A DNA stretch of 64,000 bases from Lytechinus variegatus (taxonomy: Eukaryota > Echinodermata > Echinoidea > Temnopleuroida > Toxopneustidae). Position numbers and translations under genes: made by a program. Below, piece by piece: positions 1 to 10,981 of this stretch. The stretch is from positions 34,905,000 to 34,968,999 of the forward strand of contig NC_054749.1 in the NCBI RefSeq assembly GCF_018143015.1, in the 5' to 3' direction. The notes beneath the pieces are model-generated. The model worked only from the letters and a program-made list of their open reading frames with translations, searched no databases and was not told where the DNA came from. Numbering within the stretch: position 1 is the first letter of the stretch; every line of letters begins with the position of its first letter.

Positions 1-930
1 AGTAAAACTTGGCCATAAGGTTAATCAAGTATTACTGAACATCCTATAAGAGTTTCATGTCACATGACCAAGGTCAAAGGTCATTTAGGGTCAATGAACT
101 TAGACCATGTTGGAGGAATCAACATCGAAATCTTAACCTGAGGTTAAGTTTTTGAAATGTCATCATAACTTAGAAAATATATGGACCTAGTTCATGAAAC
201 TTGGACATTAGGTTAATCAAGTATCACTGAACATCCTGCATGAGTTTCACGTCACATGACCAAGGTCAAAGGTCATTTAGGGTCAATGAACTTTGGCCGA
301 ATTGGGGATATCTGTTGAATTCCCATCATAACTTTGAAAGTTTATGGATCTGATTCATGAAACTTGGACATAATAGTAATCAAGCATCACTGAACATTTT
401 GTGCAAGTTTCAGGTCTCATGATTAAGGTCAAAGGTCATTTAGGGTCAATGAACTTTGGCCGAATCGGGGGTATCTGTTGAATTACCATCATAACTTTGA
501 AATTTTATTGGTCTAGTTCATTAAACTTGGACATTAGAGTAATCAAGTATCACTGAACATCCTGTGCGCGTTTCAGGTCACATGACCAAGGTCAAAGGTC
601 AATGAACTTTGGCCGAATTGGGTGTATCTGTTGAATTACCATCATAACTTTGAAAGTTTATGGATCTGATTCATGAAACTTGTACATAAGAGTAATCAAG
701 TATCACTGAACATCCTGTTCGAGTTTCAGGTCACATGATCAAGGTCAAAGGTCATGTAAGGTCAATGAACTTTGGCCATGTTGGGGTTTTTTGTTGAATA
801 ACCATCATATCTCTGTAAGTTTATTGGTCTAGTTCATAAAAAAGTGGACATAAGAGTAACCATGTATCACTGAATGCGAGTTAGAGTAGTATTCAAAGTC
901 AGCACTGCTGCTATATTGAACCGCGTGATG
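1..930. repeat. ~160-bp tandem repeat array with GGTCAAAGGTCA cores
   Basis: About five units, each with the core AAGGTCAAAGGTCA near positions 69, 259, 424, 587 and 740, plus phrases such as TTTATGGATCTGATTCATGA and ATCACTGAACATCC. The spacing is about 160-190 bp and the array is cut by the window start. The tail at 871-925 contains the reverse complement of the segment at about 11760-11810 (TATAGCAGCAGTGCTGAC), so this is the same family as the arrays near 12, 41 and 49 kb, in the opposite orientation. No coding capacity is seen. Confidence 0.85.
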
Positions 931-1263
931 CAGGTGAGACGGCTAGAGGCATTCCACTTGTTTACACCATAAAATTTGATGCAACTTCCAGGACTTGTAC
1001 AGATAAACATAACCGCTATTTGTGATCTGAATTGCCAATATTTATATCCAGAGGAGGGGCAGAGTTAGAATATGGTAATTGATTTTGATTTTAAGACTTG
1101 TTCAAACTCTAGAAGTAATAGTCCAATATGGAATGGGTTGGAGGTCATGTGATTATCTGAGATGAAAGCTCAGTGTGTGTGTATTTGAATTTTGTCAGAC
1201 GTGTATCAGATATGATTATTTACATCTGGACCGACCGGCGCGCCACCATCCGAGAGACGTGAC

Positions 1264-1426
1264 CAGGGGAGTGTTTCATCAACATTTTCATCCGACAAGT
1301 TGTCAGATCTAAAATCTTTCTCTGATGTTGATTGGCTGAGAGGTACTGTTACTATGGTAACTGTCGGATAAAATGGGACTTGTCGGACAAAACGTCTGAC
1401 AAGTCCTTTCATGAAACGCTCCCCTG
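1264..1426. mobile_element. MITE, GGGGAGTGTTTCAT family
   Basis: Termini CAGGGGAGTGTTTCAT and ATGAAACGCTCCCCTG form imperfect terminal inverted repeats around an internal ACTATGGTAACTGTCGGA segment. Related copies lie at 46707-46851 and 51558-51722. The small reading frame inside is a by-product of the repeat. Confidence 0.7.
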
Positions 1427-2347
1427 GGCTCGAACCTCGGCATCATTTGGTAACTTCCCCATGTAGCTTGGTTTACAGGCGCATGTCACAACGCTCAGCT
1501 TTCACGCTTGTGCATCGTCAGTGAGGGCAAGGGGGATTCACTCTCCAATACTTCATTTCATTTATATATATATTTTTTTTTTTTTGGGGGGGGGCTATGA
1601 TCATTGTGTTAAGTTTAAATTTCCTTCGATATATCTCGGTTCGGACTTCTTTTAGTCCGTTATAGCATTATTTTTTACACCCTCAATCCGATTTGATAGA
1701 TTAGTACAATTAATCGCCTCGTGTTAGTTAACCAAGTTTAAACAGTATATGTATTAACCTGTTAACATTCCTCCGTAGACTGGTATCAAAGCTTTCTTAA
1801 TTCCAATTCGGCGGTCCATTCAGACCTAACTCCTTAACGGTACATGATGTGGGCCTTTTTAGAAATAATTTTGCATAAAGCAAGAACCATGTTCAAGAAT
1901 AATAATTATCAATCATGCAGTGGGATTGGAAATAGGAACCGTGCACAACATATCATATGACACTGACCTCGACCCTTTCTATAAAGTACTTGGCATTGAT
2001 ATTAGATTGATTCATTCTTTTGCATACGTGCTCGTTTAATGAAGAGCTTGTGCTTATGATATTTTTTGCCATGGTATTTCGTGTTAAGTACTTTTGTTTG
2101 GTAATAGATAAATCAATGGTTTTGCATACATGTCACCGTCAGTTCCCATGCTTAAATAGAGTTACCAAAAGCGTAATTCTTACTTAGCCTATGTTATTGT
2201 TTTTTTAGTACATTGTGAAGTGGAAACTGCAACCAGACCTTTTAGCTTCTTCAATATAATACAAGTATTTCAAAATATTCAAAGTATTAAAAATAGAATG
2301 ATCGAAAATCTCTTCCTAGTGTGATCAATACCCGGCTTTAGCATAGG
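1427..2347. other. Intergenic, no gene seen
   Basis: AT-rich DNA with short T and G homopolymer runs near 1570-1595. No coding region, RNA gene or clear repeat end was recognised. Confidence 0.5.
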
Positions 2348-2640
2348 CGGTGAAAGCAAAGGGGGGGGGGGGGCGGGGTGAACTGTCCCCTCCTAAATTG
2401 GAGGTGGGGGACCTGTCCACCCCAAAAAAAATTTTGACAACCTTTTTTTTTGCTTGTCAGTTTTGTTTCCTGCGTCCCCCACATTCACGTGCCCCCCTGA
2501 AATGTTTGTGGTCCCCTCCTAAAATTTGGTTGATAACCTTTTTTTTTTGGGGGGGGGCTTGCCAAATTTCTTTCCTGTGTCCATACAAAAATTTCAGGTG
2601 GGCCCCCTAAATTTGTTGGCTTCCGCAGCCAATGGCCATT
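2348..2640. repeat. G/C-homopolymer-rich degenerate repeat
   Basis: Runs of G, T and A alternate with two related phrases built on CCCCTCCTAAA and GGTGGG/GGGGG. The open frame across it is low-complexity and is not considered a gene. It is probably a degraded dispersed repeat. Confidence 0.4.
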
Positions 2641-3658
2641 GTAGTCACACCTTCGACAACCAGGCCCCTTTTATCCGAACCAATTAAGCTTTGACACGAA
2701 GTTATCATTATTTTGATCAGTATGTGATTGGATTAGGCCGACCTTGAAAACCACGCGGAAATAAAAACACATATTTCGTTTTATTCTTTCGAAGTAGTAC
2801 CTTCAACTGTTATTTAATTCATTTCAAAAGACTAACAATTTCTCTTGCGCACTACAAAGACGGCCGGGACCTCTCTTTCTTTCTCTTCTATGGTTAGTAG
2901 GCAGCTGCATGAGCAGGAGCCAGTAGGCATGATAAGCAAATCGTACGATAAAGTTTGTTGTATATTCATAAAGGTCGAGCTTGACCGATGGAGCATAAGC
3001 CCTTTGTTCGACCACGGCGACCACCGTTTGAATGAACGCAGGAAAGTCGACACGAGGTCAACAAACTTCGGACAAGTCCATCATTACAGGGGTGTATGCG
3101 TGAGACGGCGTATTCGTGAACGTTTATGTAGATGAATCAACTTAATTTGTTATGATACTTGAAGCCAATCGTATAGCTGGTCATAGAGATCATTTTTATA
3201 ATCACTGGAGTTTTATGTATCATTGAAGGTGTGTATTTTGTACTTGGTTTGATCTACAGCATCAAGCACCACCCATTTCATGAACTATAGATCACGGAGC
3301 CAGTTTTTTGTGGGGTATACTAGGCGATGAACGCATAGTCCTGATCGCTATGCAAATACTACGGCAAAATTCCAAGCAGACGACAAACACGATTACATAA
3401 TATGGAGCATGAAAGAAATCTGACAAACAGATATATCCAATGATTGTGAGAATTTGCTTATCGGCCCGGTATCGTGTTCGTCGAAGGTTTAGAAAATAGG
3501 AAAACTTTAATACTAGTGAAACACTAGCAACGACGCTATCCTCGCGGGTGGTTCTCCCATATTTGTGCGCAAAAATTGATTAATCTATCGAATCAAAAAC
3601 ATTTTGGGATACTTTGTCAGTTGAGGAAATTCAAACACTATTACATCGTTTTGCCAAC
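2641..3658. other. Upstream flank of the elongase gene, no coding exon proven
   Basis: 2830-3130 is less AT-rich than its surroundings and open on both strands, but neither frame looks like a known protein. It could hold a promoter or non-coding 5' exon of the elongase gene. A plausible splice acceptor (TACTTTGTCAG) ends at 3620, so the elongase may have an upstream non-coding exon in this stretch. Confidence 0.35.
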
Positions 3659-4495
3659 ATGTCTCTGCCTTTTATGAAACATTTAGAGGAAAATTTCGAT
3701 GCTGAGAAGCAACATGTATGGTTCGCTCATAACTGGTGGCTTTCCTGTGCCTTCTCCGCCATCTACTTCGTCGGTGTCTTCGCCGGTCGGGCATGGATGG
3801 AGAATCGGCCAAAGTTTGACCTCCGCGGGGCCCTCACTATTTGGTCCGGCTGCTTGGCCATCTTCAGCATCATCGGTGCAGTGATCACCATTGGCGACCT
3901 CGTGGATTACGTAACCCGAACCGGATGGCACGGCTCGATATGCGATGCAACCATCTTCGACGGCCGTATCGGACTCTGGACATGGCTCTTCATAATGAGC
4001 AAAGCCCCAGAACTTGGTGATACTCTTTTCATCGTACTTAGGAAACAAAAGTTGATTTTCCTTCATTGGTATCATCACATCACGGTTCTCATCTATTCGT
4101 GGTACTCGTATCGTGATCAAATCGCTCCTGCTCGTTATTTCATCGTGGCCAACTTTACAGTGCACGCAGTCATGTACAGTTACTACGCGCTACGAGCATC
4201 CGGCGTCGTCAAAATCCCGCGCCAAGTCAATATTTCTATCACTCTTATGCAGCTTATTCAAATGGTGATTGGGTGCGTCGTCAACATCTACGCCCTTTTA
4301 CAACTGAACTCGGGAACGCGTTGCGATACGACGTACCAAAATGTCGCCTGGTCGCTTGCCATGTACTTCAGCTATTTCGTGCTCTTTGCACAATTCTTTT
4401 ATAAAACCTATCTGACGCCTTCTCCGAAGAAAGATACCTCGAAATATCGGTATTCGAACGAAATGAACGGCAATCATCAAGTCAAGATGGATTAA
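3659..4495 (+). CDS. ELOVL6: ELOVL6-type very-long-chain fatty acid elongase, single-exon ORF
   Basis: 278 residues from the ATG at 3659 (A at -3) to TAA at 4493-4495. The frame is open back to 3614, but only through a TTG. The family catalyses the condensation of malonyl-CoA with C12-C16 acyl-CoA in the ER membrane, the rate-limiting step of elongation towards C18. Visible hallmarks are SKAPELGDT, the catalytic histidine box HWYHH at residues 136-140, RKQKLIFLHWYHH around it, and HAVMYSYYALRA. There are several hydrophobic membrane spans. Length fits vertebrate ELOVL6 (about 265). The C-terminus ends QVKMD, with no KKxx ER-retrieval signal at the very end. Vertebrate ELOVL6 genes are multi-exon, so the uninterrupted frame suggests intron loss or an old retrocopy. 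The frame shows no damage. ELOVL3-like assignment is the main alternative. Confidence 0.93.
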   Translation: MSLPFMKHLEENFDAEKQHVWFAHNWWLSCAFSAIYFVGVFAGRAWMENRPKFDLRGALTIWSGCLAIFSIIGAVITIGDLVDYVTRTGWHGSICDATIFDGRIGLWTWLFIMSKAPELGDTLFIVLRKQKLIFLHWYHHITVLIYSWYSYRDQIAPARYFIVANFTVHAVMYSYYALRASGVVKIPRQVNISITLMQLIQMVIGCVVNIYALLQLNSGTRCDTTYQNVAWSLAMYFSYFVLFAQFFYKTYLTPSPKKDTSKYRYSNEMNGNHQVKMD

Positions 4496-6270
4496 ATGAA
4501 TGTCTAATGAATGGTGGAGGAGGAGGACCTATTTCAACCATATAATCTTCATCTTACCTCAATGAACTGCATTCAGAGGTCGTTTGATAGGCCTAGTATG
4601 ATGACCGTCATGATATTGTGGATGGAGAACAAGGTTAAGCTTCCAGAACTCTCCAAGTACGACGAGTTTAGAGTACTGTGACTGCCCTTGGACGCCGAAA
4701 GCGAAGGATCTCAACACAGGACAGGTCTGAGGGATGGCATAATATTATTTACATGTATATCTGGGTATATTCTTGATAGCATTCCCTTGATGCAGGTGAA
4801 CACGATGAGTTTGGACAACATTGCGCTCGATACAGAATGCTGTTGTCGACGAGGTCTGGTAGTCGCAAGTGCCCAACGATACCACCCGAGTCATAAAACA
4901 TAATGCAGATAGAGCCCATTGGTGATATTGGTATTTTTATTCTGTAGAATTAGTGGATACTAGTGGGTAACAGGGGGTATTAGATTTTATTAAGTTAACA
5001 TCACTTTAACACCGTTTCAACATCATAGCTTTTTCTTCTGACTTCCTGGAATCTCAGAAATGACATTTCTTTTAACATGAAACAGAATGGACTTTTTTTG
5101 GCTTTACGTTCCTGCTTTCAAACTATATAAAAATACCTTACGCAATATACGATCCCCTGATATCGAATAGTCAAAGAAATGATTTGTATTCACTTCGCCT
5201 CTGTTATTGTAAGGAACTCTATTGAAATGTTTTTAAAAATATTTGATAGATACGAACTTTGAGCTGTTGGGAGCCTATATAACAATTGACAGATGACAAA
5301 ATGCCACAATAAATGTCAGTATACGTAGGCTTCGTTCAAAAAATTCTTTCACATTTGCCATAAGGTCCCTTTGAAGGTGACCTTTTGATATTTCATAGAA
5401 TACATGTCACGAATGACTAGTATTTGTTTGTACATCACTCTGCTTAAAGTACGTTCAAGTCAAATGTTTAGAGATATTCAAGGTGTTAATGATTAACTTT
5501 CAAGAACGTCGTGCAATCTACGGAACTTCTGATAATACAAAGTCAAATAGTTAAATTTGTGTCTTAAAATAAGTAAATGGGGATTAGGAAAATGAAGGCA
5601 ATATTATTTTTACGTATAACCAAGCATGAAAAAAAAATGTATACATGGGACCTTGCACATGGTGTGGTGTTGGTTCCGACTCTATATACATATAATTTTT
5701 AATAAGTGGGTCGTAGATTAATCCAAGCACGACATTAATGTTTTTTGGGCAAAGCATCAATCAGCACATTACTACTGTCCACTCAGTGCCACCCAGAAAC
5801 GGGGTATTCTCATAATTTTATCAGTTTTTACTATAAATATAAATAAGAAAATCCCTTTACGGAGAAGGGAGTGGGTGTACCTAAAGACAACATAGTCTTT
5901 AGTCAAGGAATATAATTTGAGCCACTGATGTTTATACCTTATTTTCCAGCTTATTGTATTGTTTATTTTACCCATAATCATTACTCATGTTCTTAAGATT
6001 TATTATTTTTAACATTAAAATGAACTCACAATAGAAATAAGACACTTTTTCTATAATGAAGGAATATGTAGTCACGATCTTGCTGTATCTAAATAAATTA
6101 CAATCTCTTTATTACGTTCAATAGTTCAACGTTCTTTTAAGATTAACAAGACTTTGGAAGAGTATTTGCTCGATGTTTTAACGAGGAATGTGTGAGAGAG
6201 GAGAAAAAATAATACAGAATGGTGAACGTTTGCACTTAATCGGACAAGCAATACGATAGTTATGAATGTC
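4496..6270. other. Elongase 3' flank and intergenic DNA
   Basis: No further gene is seen. AATAAA at 5308-5313 is a candidate polyadenylation signal about 0.8 kb past the stop, which would imply a long 3' UTR. The rest is AT-rich without recognisable repeat ends. Confidence 0.4.
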
Positions 6271-6573
6271 TGTGGAGCGTTGTGGCCCAGTGGATAAGTC
6301 TTCGGACTTTGTAACAGAGGGTCGTGGGTTCGAATCCCAGCCATGGCGTAATTTCCTTCGGCAAGAAATTTATCCACATTGTGCTGCACTCGACCCAGGT
6401 GATGTGAATGGGTACCCGGTAGGATTTATTCCTTGAATGCTTTAGCGCCTATATGGCCGCTCAGCTACAGCCGGGGTAATAATAATGTACCAAGTATATT
6501 TCAGCTCCTTGAGCACATAATCAATGTGGATTTGGCGCTTTAGAAATAATCTATATTATTATTATTATTATTA
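6271..6573 (+). mobile_element. tRNA-derived SINE
   Basis: A tRNA-like head has an A-box-like TGGCCCAGTGGATAAG and a B box GGTTCGAATCC at about 6329-6339. A non-tRNA body and a 3' tail follow: GTGGATTTGGCGCTTTAGAA and then (ATT)n. The tail closely resembles the 3' end of the minus-strand LINE fragment near 43530-43600, as expected when a SINE borrows the LINE 3' end for retrotransposition. It is not a functional tRNA gene, since the body continues directly from the head. Confidence 0.85.
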
Positions 6574-7467
6574 AATTTGATATCCCGTAAGACTATGTAA
6601 ATTTCAAACTGGGTAAGTAAAATATTGCAAGTGATAGGGACGACTTTTCCAAAAGCCATGTTGTTTTCTCCAAAGTATAGGTCTACCAATTCCCGTGGGA
6701 CAATAATACAATAATTATAACCATAGAGCTAGCTCTTTGTTATAACCAATGTAGATGTTGTTTTGTGTCCTCATGAAAGAAGAATATAATTTGAAGCAAA
6801 ACTTTTTGGAAAAAAGAAGACATTTGTGTCGGAGTAAAAGGAAGATTAGTCCTTGCATTACAACACTATGATATCATCAATGCAGCCAATATGATGTCTT
6901 CGTGGATATAATGATTTCCAATATTTTTACAACTTTTATAAATTCACAACTTTTTTATCGTTTGTCCGAGTTTGTTCAAACTTTAACTTATCCACTTTTC
7001 CGACATTTCTTTTTCTTCTAAAAACAACTTTTTATTTGGGAGGATGAGGATTCCCCTTTAACCTTTTGTTGGTAGTATAGATTCTGATATTTTTAAAGTG
7101 TTCAACAGTTCAGGTCAATTCAATCCAGGAGAGTGCATTAAAAAAAGTGGTGCACTATTGTGCACCCTTCAAATGCAACGCTGGGAAGCAACTTTGCACC
7201 TACATGTTTATAAATAAGCTTTCTGCAGCATTGAGGTGCACCTTGCAGTTTGAAATGGTGCAAATACACCCTTTTAACTCAGCAATTTTCTCACCCTAAA
7301 AGTTGAAAAATTGCACATTTTATGGAGCAAATTAGCATTTTAGATGAACATAAGATCAAAATGTGCAGTTTTGCATATATTTTGAATCCCGTTTCCTTAT
7401 TTTGGTACAAGTCGATTGCACAAACGCAATGATAATCTTATGGAAGTGTATGTGAGGGCGTGTGCTT
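6574..7467. other. Intergenic, no gene seen
   Basis: AT-rich, with a possible weak repeat around GTGCACTATTGTGCACCC at 7150. No supported feature. Confidence 0.4.
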
Positions 7468-8149
7468 ATGTGAGAAAGAGAGAAATATGAGTGAGGGGGG
7501 GGGGGCGAGATGGGGTGGGAACAGGGGAATGGAAAGCAAAATAGGAAAAAGGAAAATTTGCATTCGAAGTGTCAGTATAAACCCGTTGCATTTATTGTCA
7601 TGCTTGATGATAACTAAAAAAAGTAATTACAATTCTGTGGGGGTAAAAGACCACACAATACAATAAAGCACAGTTATAACCTTTCAAATGATGAACCTGT
7701 TTCACTCCACAGAAACTACTTAATGATTATTTCAGTAATAATCCACATATAGATGAGGCTATTATGTCTGATTCATCAAGTGGTTTGACTGTTGGATGAA
7801 GGAGTGATATAGAGATTGAAATTGAAAGGCGAGAAAGAGAAAGAAGATAGTGAGAAGTCTCTATTTATATAAGGTTAAAATCTTAAAATGATTGTATGCA
7901 GGACTCCGTCTTACAAAGATTTGCAATTGATCCGATCAACCACAACTATGGCAAGCCAACAGTGTCAACATCTAAAAAAACATTTTGTTCAAAGTGTTTT
8001 CTAGTTATTCATACATTCATAGTTTTCTTCAAAATGCACTGTGCTTCTCTTTGCCTACAAAGGAAATTTCATGTAGGAAAAAAAATACGAGATGGATTTC
8101 CATAATTATAGTTGAGGTTGATTGGATAAAGTCTTTGTAAGACGGGGCC

Positions 8150-8371
8150 TACTCTGCAAAACCTCCGGTGTTGATTTAACACCAGCCCGGAAACTATATA
8201 TGTCGACACCAGAGAAGTATTGAAACAACACCAGTTTGGAATCAAACCGATGCTGTTTTGATCCTAATTGGTGTTAGACCAAACCGAAACTGGTGTTGTT
8301 TAACACTTTTCTGGTGTGGACATATAGATTCCGGGCCGGTGTTAAATAAACACCAGAGTTTTTGCAGTGTA
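8150..8371. mobile_element. Palindromic MITE, GGTGTT/AACACC type
   Basis: Ends TACTCTGCAAAACCTCCGG and AGAGTTTTTGCAGTGTA are inverted repeats, flanked by TA. Inner pairs such as CAGCCCGGAA and TTCCGGGCCGG give a nearly complete hairpin. The same element sits at 37019-37236 in copy 2, so it predates the duplication. Confidence 0.8.
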
Positions 8372-10769
8372 TCGGTTTATCGCTTCTCAGTCAGAGAGTT
8401 CTTTCAGGACATTCAGAACCAGACAACTCTGATTTGTATCACCATGATCATACAAACCTTAATTCAAGAATTAGTCTGATAAAATCACTGATTCTCAGAA
8501 TTAGAAGGTAAATTCATTATTTATATGACACACCTCATAATTTGAACCCCATTTTGGAGTTACTGTACTGCTATTTACCATCCATGAATATTATGATTCA
8601 TCCAGTAATCTTGAAATAACATACTTTCAATACTTTCAATTTTCAACAAATTCCAGTAGATGATTCAATTTTTGACTGCTATTTTTACCATCAATAATTG
8701 CCTCAATTATTATATTTGACCACTTAGATGATTGGATCACTCCAAAATCCAACTCCTTATTCACTCCTTAAAATATAAAAAGTTTCAGACATCAAACAAA
8801 ATGTTTGAATCACTTATATATCATCTGTCACTTATAAAATTAAATGATAAACTATACATAGTATCATTAAAAGAAACTATTGTCTGACAAACTATGGTAA
8901 TTCTGTTGGTTTCTGTTATTGTTACGTAGTGATATTCATTTTTGTTTACATCAACAAATCTATGATGCTATAACATAATTATCTACGGTAAGTTAAGATT
9001 CGTGATATGTTGATGAATTTCTTTAAAAAAACAAACTGTAAACGGCAACAAGGCGGTGATATTTAAGTTTATATGTTTAACATCATTTTTTATACAAGTA
9101 AAGATGAGGAAATACACAACTTTATTAATTGATTTTCCGTTTGTCCTCTCTCCCCAAGTTATACATAATATACGCCACCAGAGAAATTATACGTCGACAT
9201 TGATATACATTTTCATCTTCATGAAACTAGTACACGTGCGTGACGTCATAATTACGCAGTCACGAAATTGAAATTCCAGCATGTACAAATTGTTCAATAT
9301 TTCGAGTACATATTTCAGATTTATTAGGATGACAATTTATTCTTAACATCTATGTACAGCATTTTTGTGCTTTAATAAACTTCTCATTCACACGAGATTC
9401 TAAAAATGAAAGAAGTATGTGATTTTTTTTCTTCACGATTATTCACAGTATGTGATGTTACTATGACCTATAAGACTATCACAAGTGTTATACTCTCAAT
9501 ATTATGAGAGACGTAAATGTTTCTAATCTCTAATTCCGATACAAGCTTCGTCTAATAAACATTAATTTGCCACAAGTCTGTTACCTTCTTCGTGGACAGA
9601 GAACACAAGACAAAAATCAAACCCAAATCAAAAAAGTTCTCGAATATTATTTTTATGAATATATGATTTTGTGTTATTTGTCCTGCCAACTTCTCGCATT
9701 TAAAATCTCAAATCGCACGAAGTTTAAGAATAAATTGTCAGAAGTCTTCTTCAGATTGTGAGATACTTAAATCGAAACTTTGATCGAGTTCGAATCCACT
9801 AAACATTGTTATGCGCTCTGCGATAATGTATCCAACACTATTGTTTTCACATTAGGGCCGGTGCTATAGATACATGTTTTATTTACCGAACAAATAACTG
9901 CAATCTTTTTTTTTTCAAACCGATGAGAAATACCTTAATACGTTTGGTGTTTTTGCAAATATCATGCAACGCTGATCAGAACTCTTTACAAAGTGCCAAG
10001 TTGACAAAAAAACATGAGAAAATATTAGTTTAAGTAAACCAAGTGACATACCAAATACAGTCATGGTGTTGGGCCACATAATGGTTGCATGTGGACTATA
10101 ATTTTCAATATCGAGACGATTTTCATACTCCAGCACCAATAGTAATCAAGACAGTTAACCTCCCGCCCTGCAAAACATGGAAAGGTCTATGTACATAAAT
10201 GCAATTTGTCCATTTCTTGAGATGAACAATATTCATTCGTATCGTGTTCAAAGAGAAGGCATTCCACCATCAACTTGTATGCGTAAAGGCCGCCGCACAC
10301 CTTACGACTGGTCGACGATCCGATTTTGGAACAAATCGCTTTTTCATTTTCTGAGAATTGAATGTGAATGAAACATCCGACGAGCAAAACAGAAGCTCTT
10401 ATAATGACGTCACCTCCCAAGCTTTGTCAAAGTAGATTCAAAGTGACTTTAATTAGTAACACATCAATTTCGTACACATATCAGAAATGAAGTCTAAAGT
10501 AGTTATGGATCTCCTTTGATGAGAAATATCTAAATAGAACAATCCAATAATTATAAAGAAGGTATTTCGAATGGTAAGTTGGTTAATATAAACATTGATG
10601 TCATGTAGACATGGTAGAGAGAAGCGGTAACGCAAAAAATCAATGAATTGACTCTCATTCCAAGGATTTGACAGGGTTTTCACTCTCGCAAGTCCACCAC
10701 TCTTAAACTTGCAGTTGCCCTATGTGGTGAAGAATGTCCAGATACAATTCATTTAATGTCAAATCGCAT
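8372..10769. other. 3' flank of the minus-strand gene (copy 1)
   Basis: No coding region recognised. It is nearly identical to 37237-39555. High conservation here reflects recent duplication rather than constraint. It contains AT-rich DNA and probably the 3' UTR and polyadenylation site of the gene ending at 10770, which I could not place. Confidence 0.4.
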
Positions 10770-10981
10770 TCAGCGTAATTTTCTGACAAAAGAATCTAGG
10801 CCAGGACTTTCTGGATAGTAGCAGAGTCTGGCATCGGATGTGTTGAGATCTTCCGCAAGAGCGACGAAGCCCGCCAATTTATAAGCAGTAGGCTGCGTTC
10901 GTTCGAATTGCTGGAGATTGATTGTAAGAATTTCCTGACTGCATTCGAAGTCGTGTACGATCACGGCCACGCGATCCTTAC
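10770..10981 (-). CDS. Last exon, alpha/beta domain second half (copy 1)
   Basis: Acceptor TTTACTTACAG ends at 10982. The exon completes a split Gly codon and runs KDRVAVIVHDF to a TGA at 10770. By eye it differs from the copy-2 exon 39767-39556 at about one of 212 positions (Arg to Lys), so it is either recently duplicated or homogenised. Confidence 0.85.

Noticed and set aside
2824-3135. Overlapping open frames on both strands
   Set aside because: Neither matches a known family nor shows codon or splice evidence. Possibly a regulatory region of the elongase.
3614-3658. N-terminal extension of the elongase from TTG at 3614
   Set aside because: Not an ATG. The ATG at 3659 has a good context and gives a length typical of ELOVL6. 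3620 could be a splice acceptor.
6271-6345. Functional tRNA gene
   Set aside because: tRNA-like A and B boxes, but followed directly by a SINE body and ATT tail.
10187-10420. Minus-strand frame shared with 39013-39204
   Set aside because: Lengths differ between copies and no splice or homology support was seen. Likely 3' flank.
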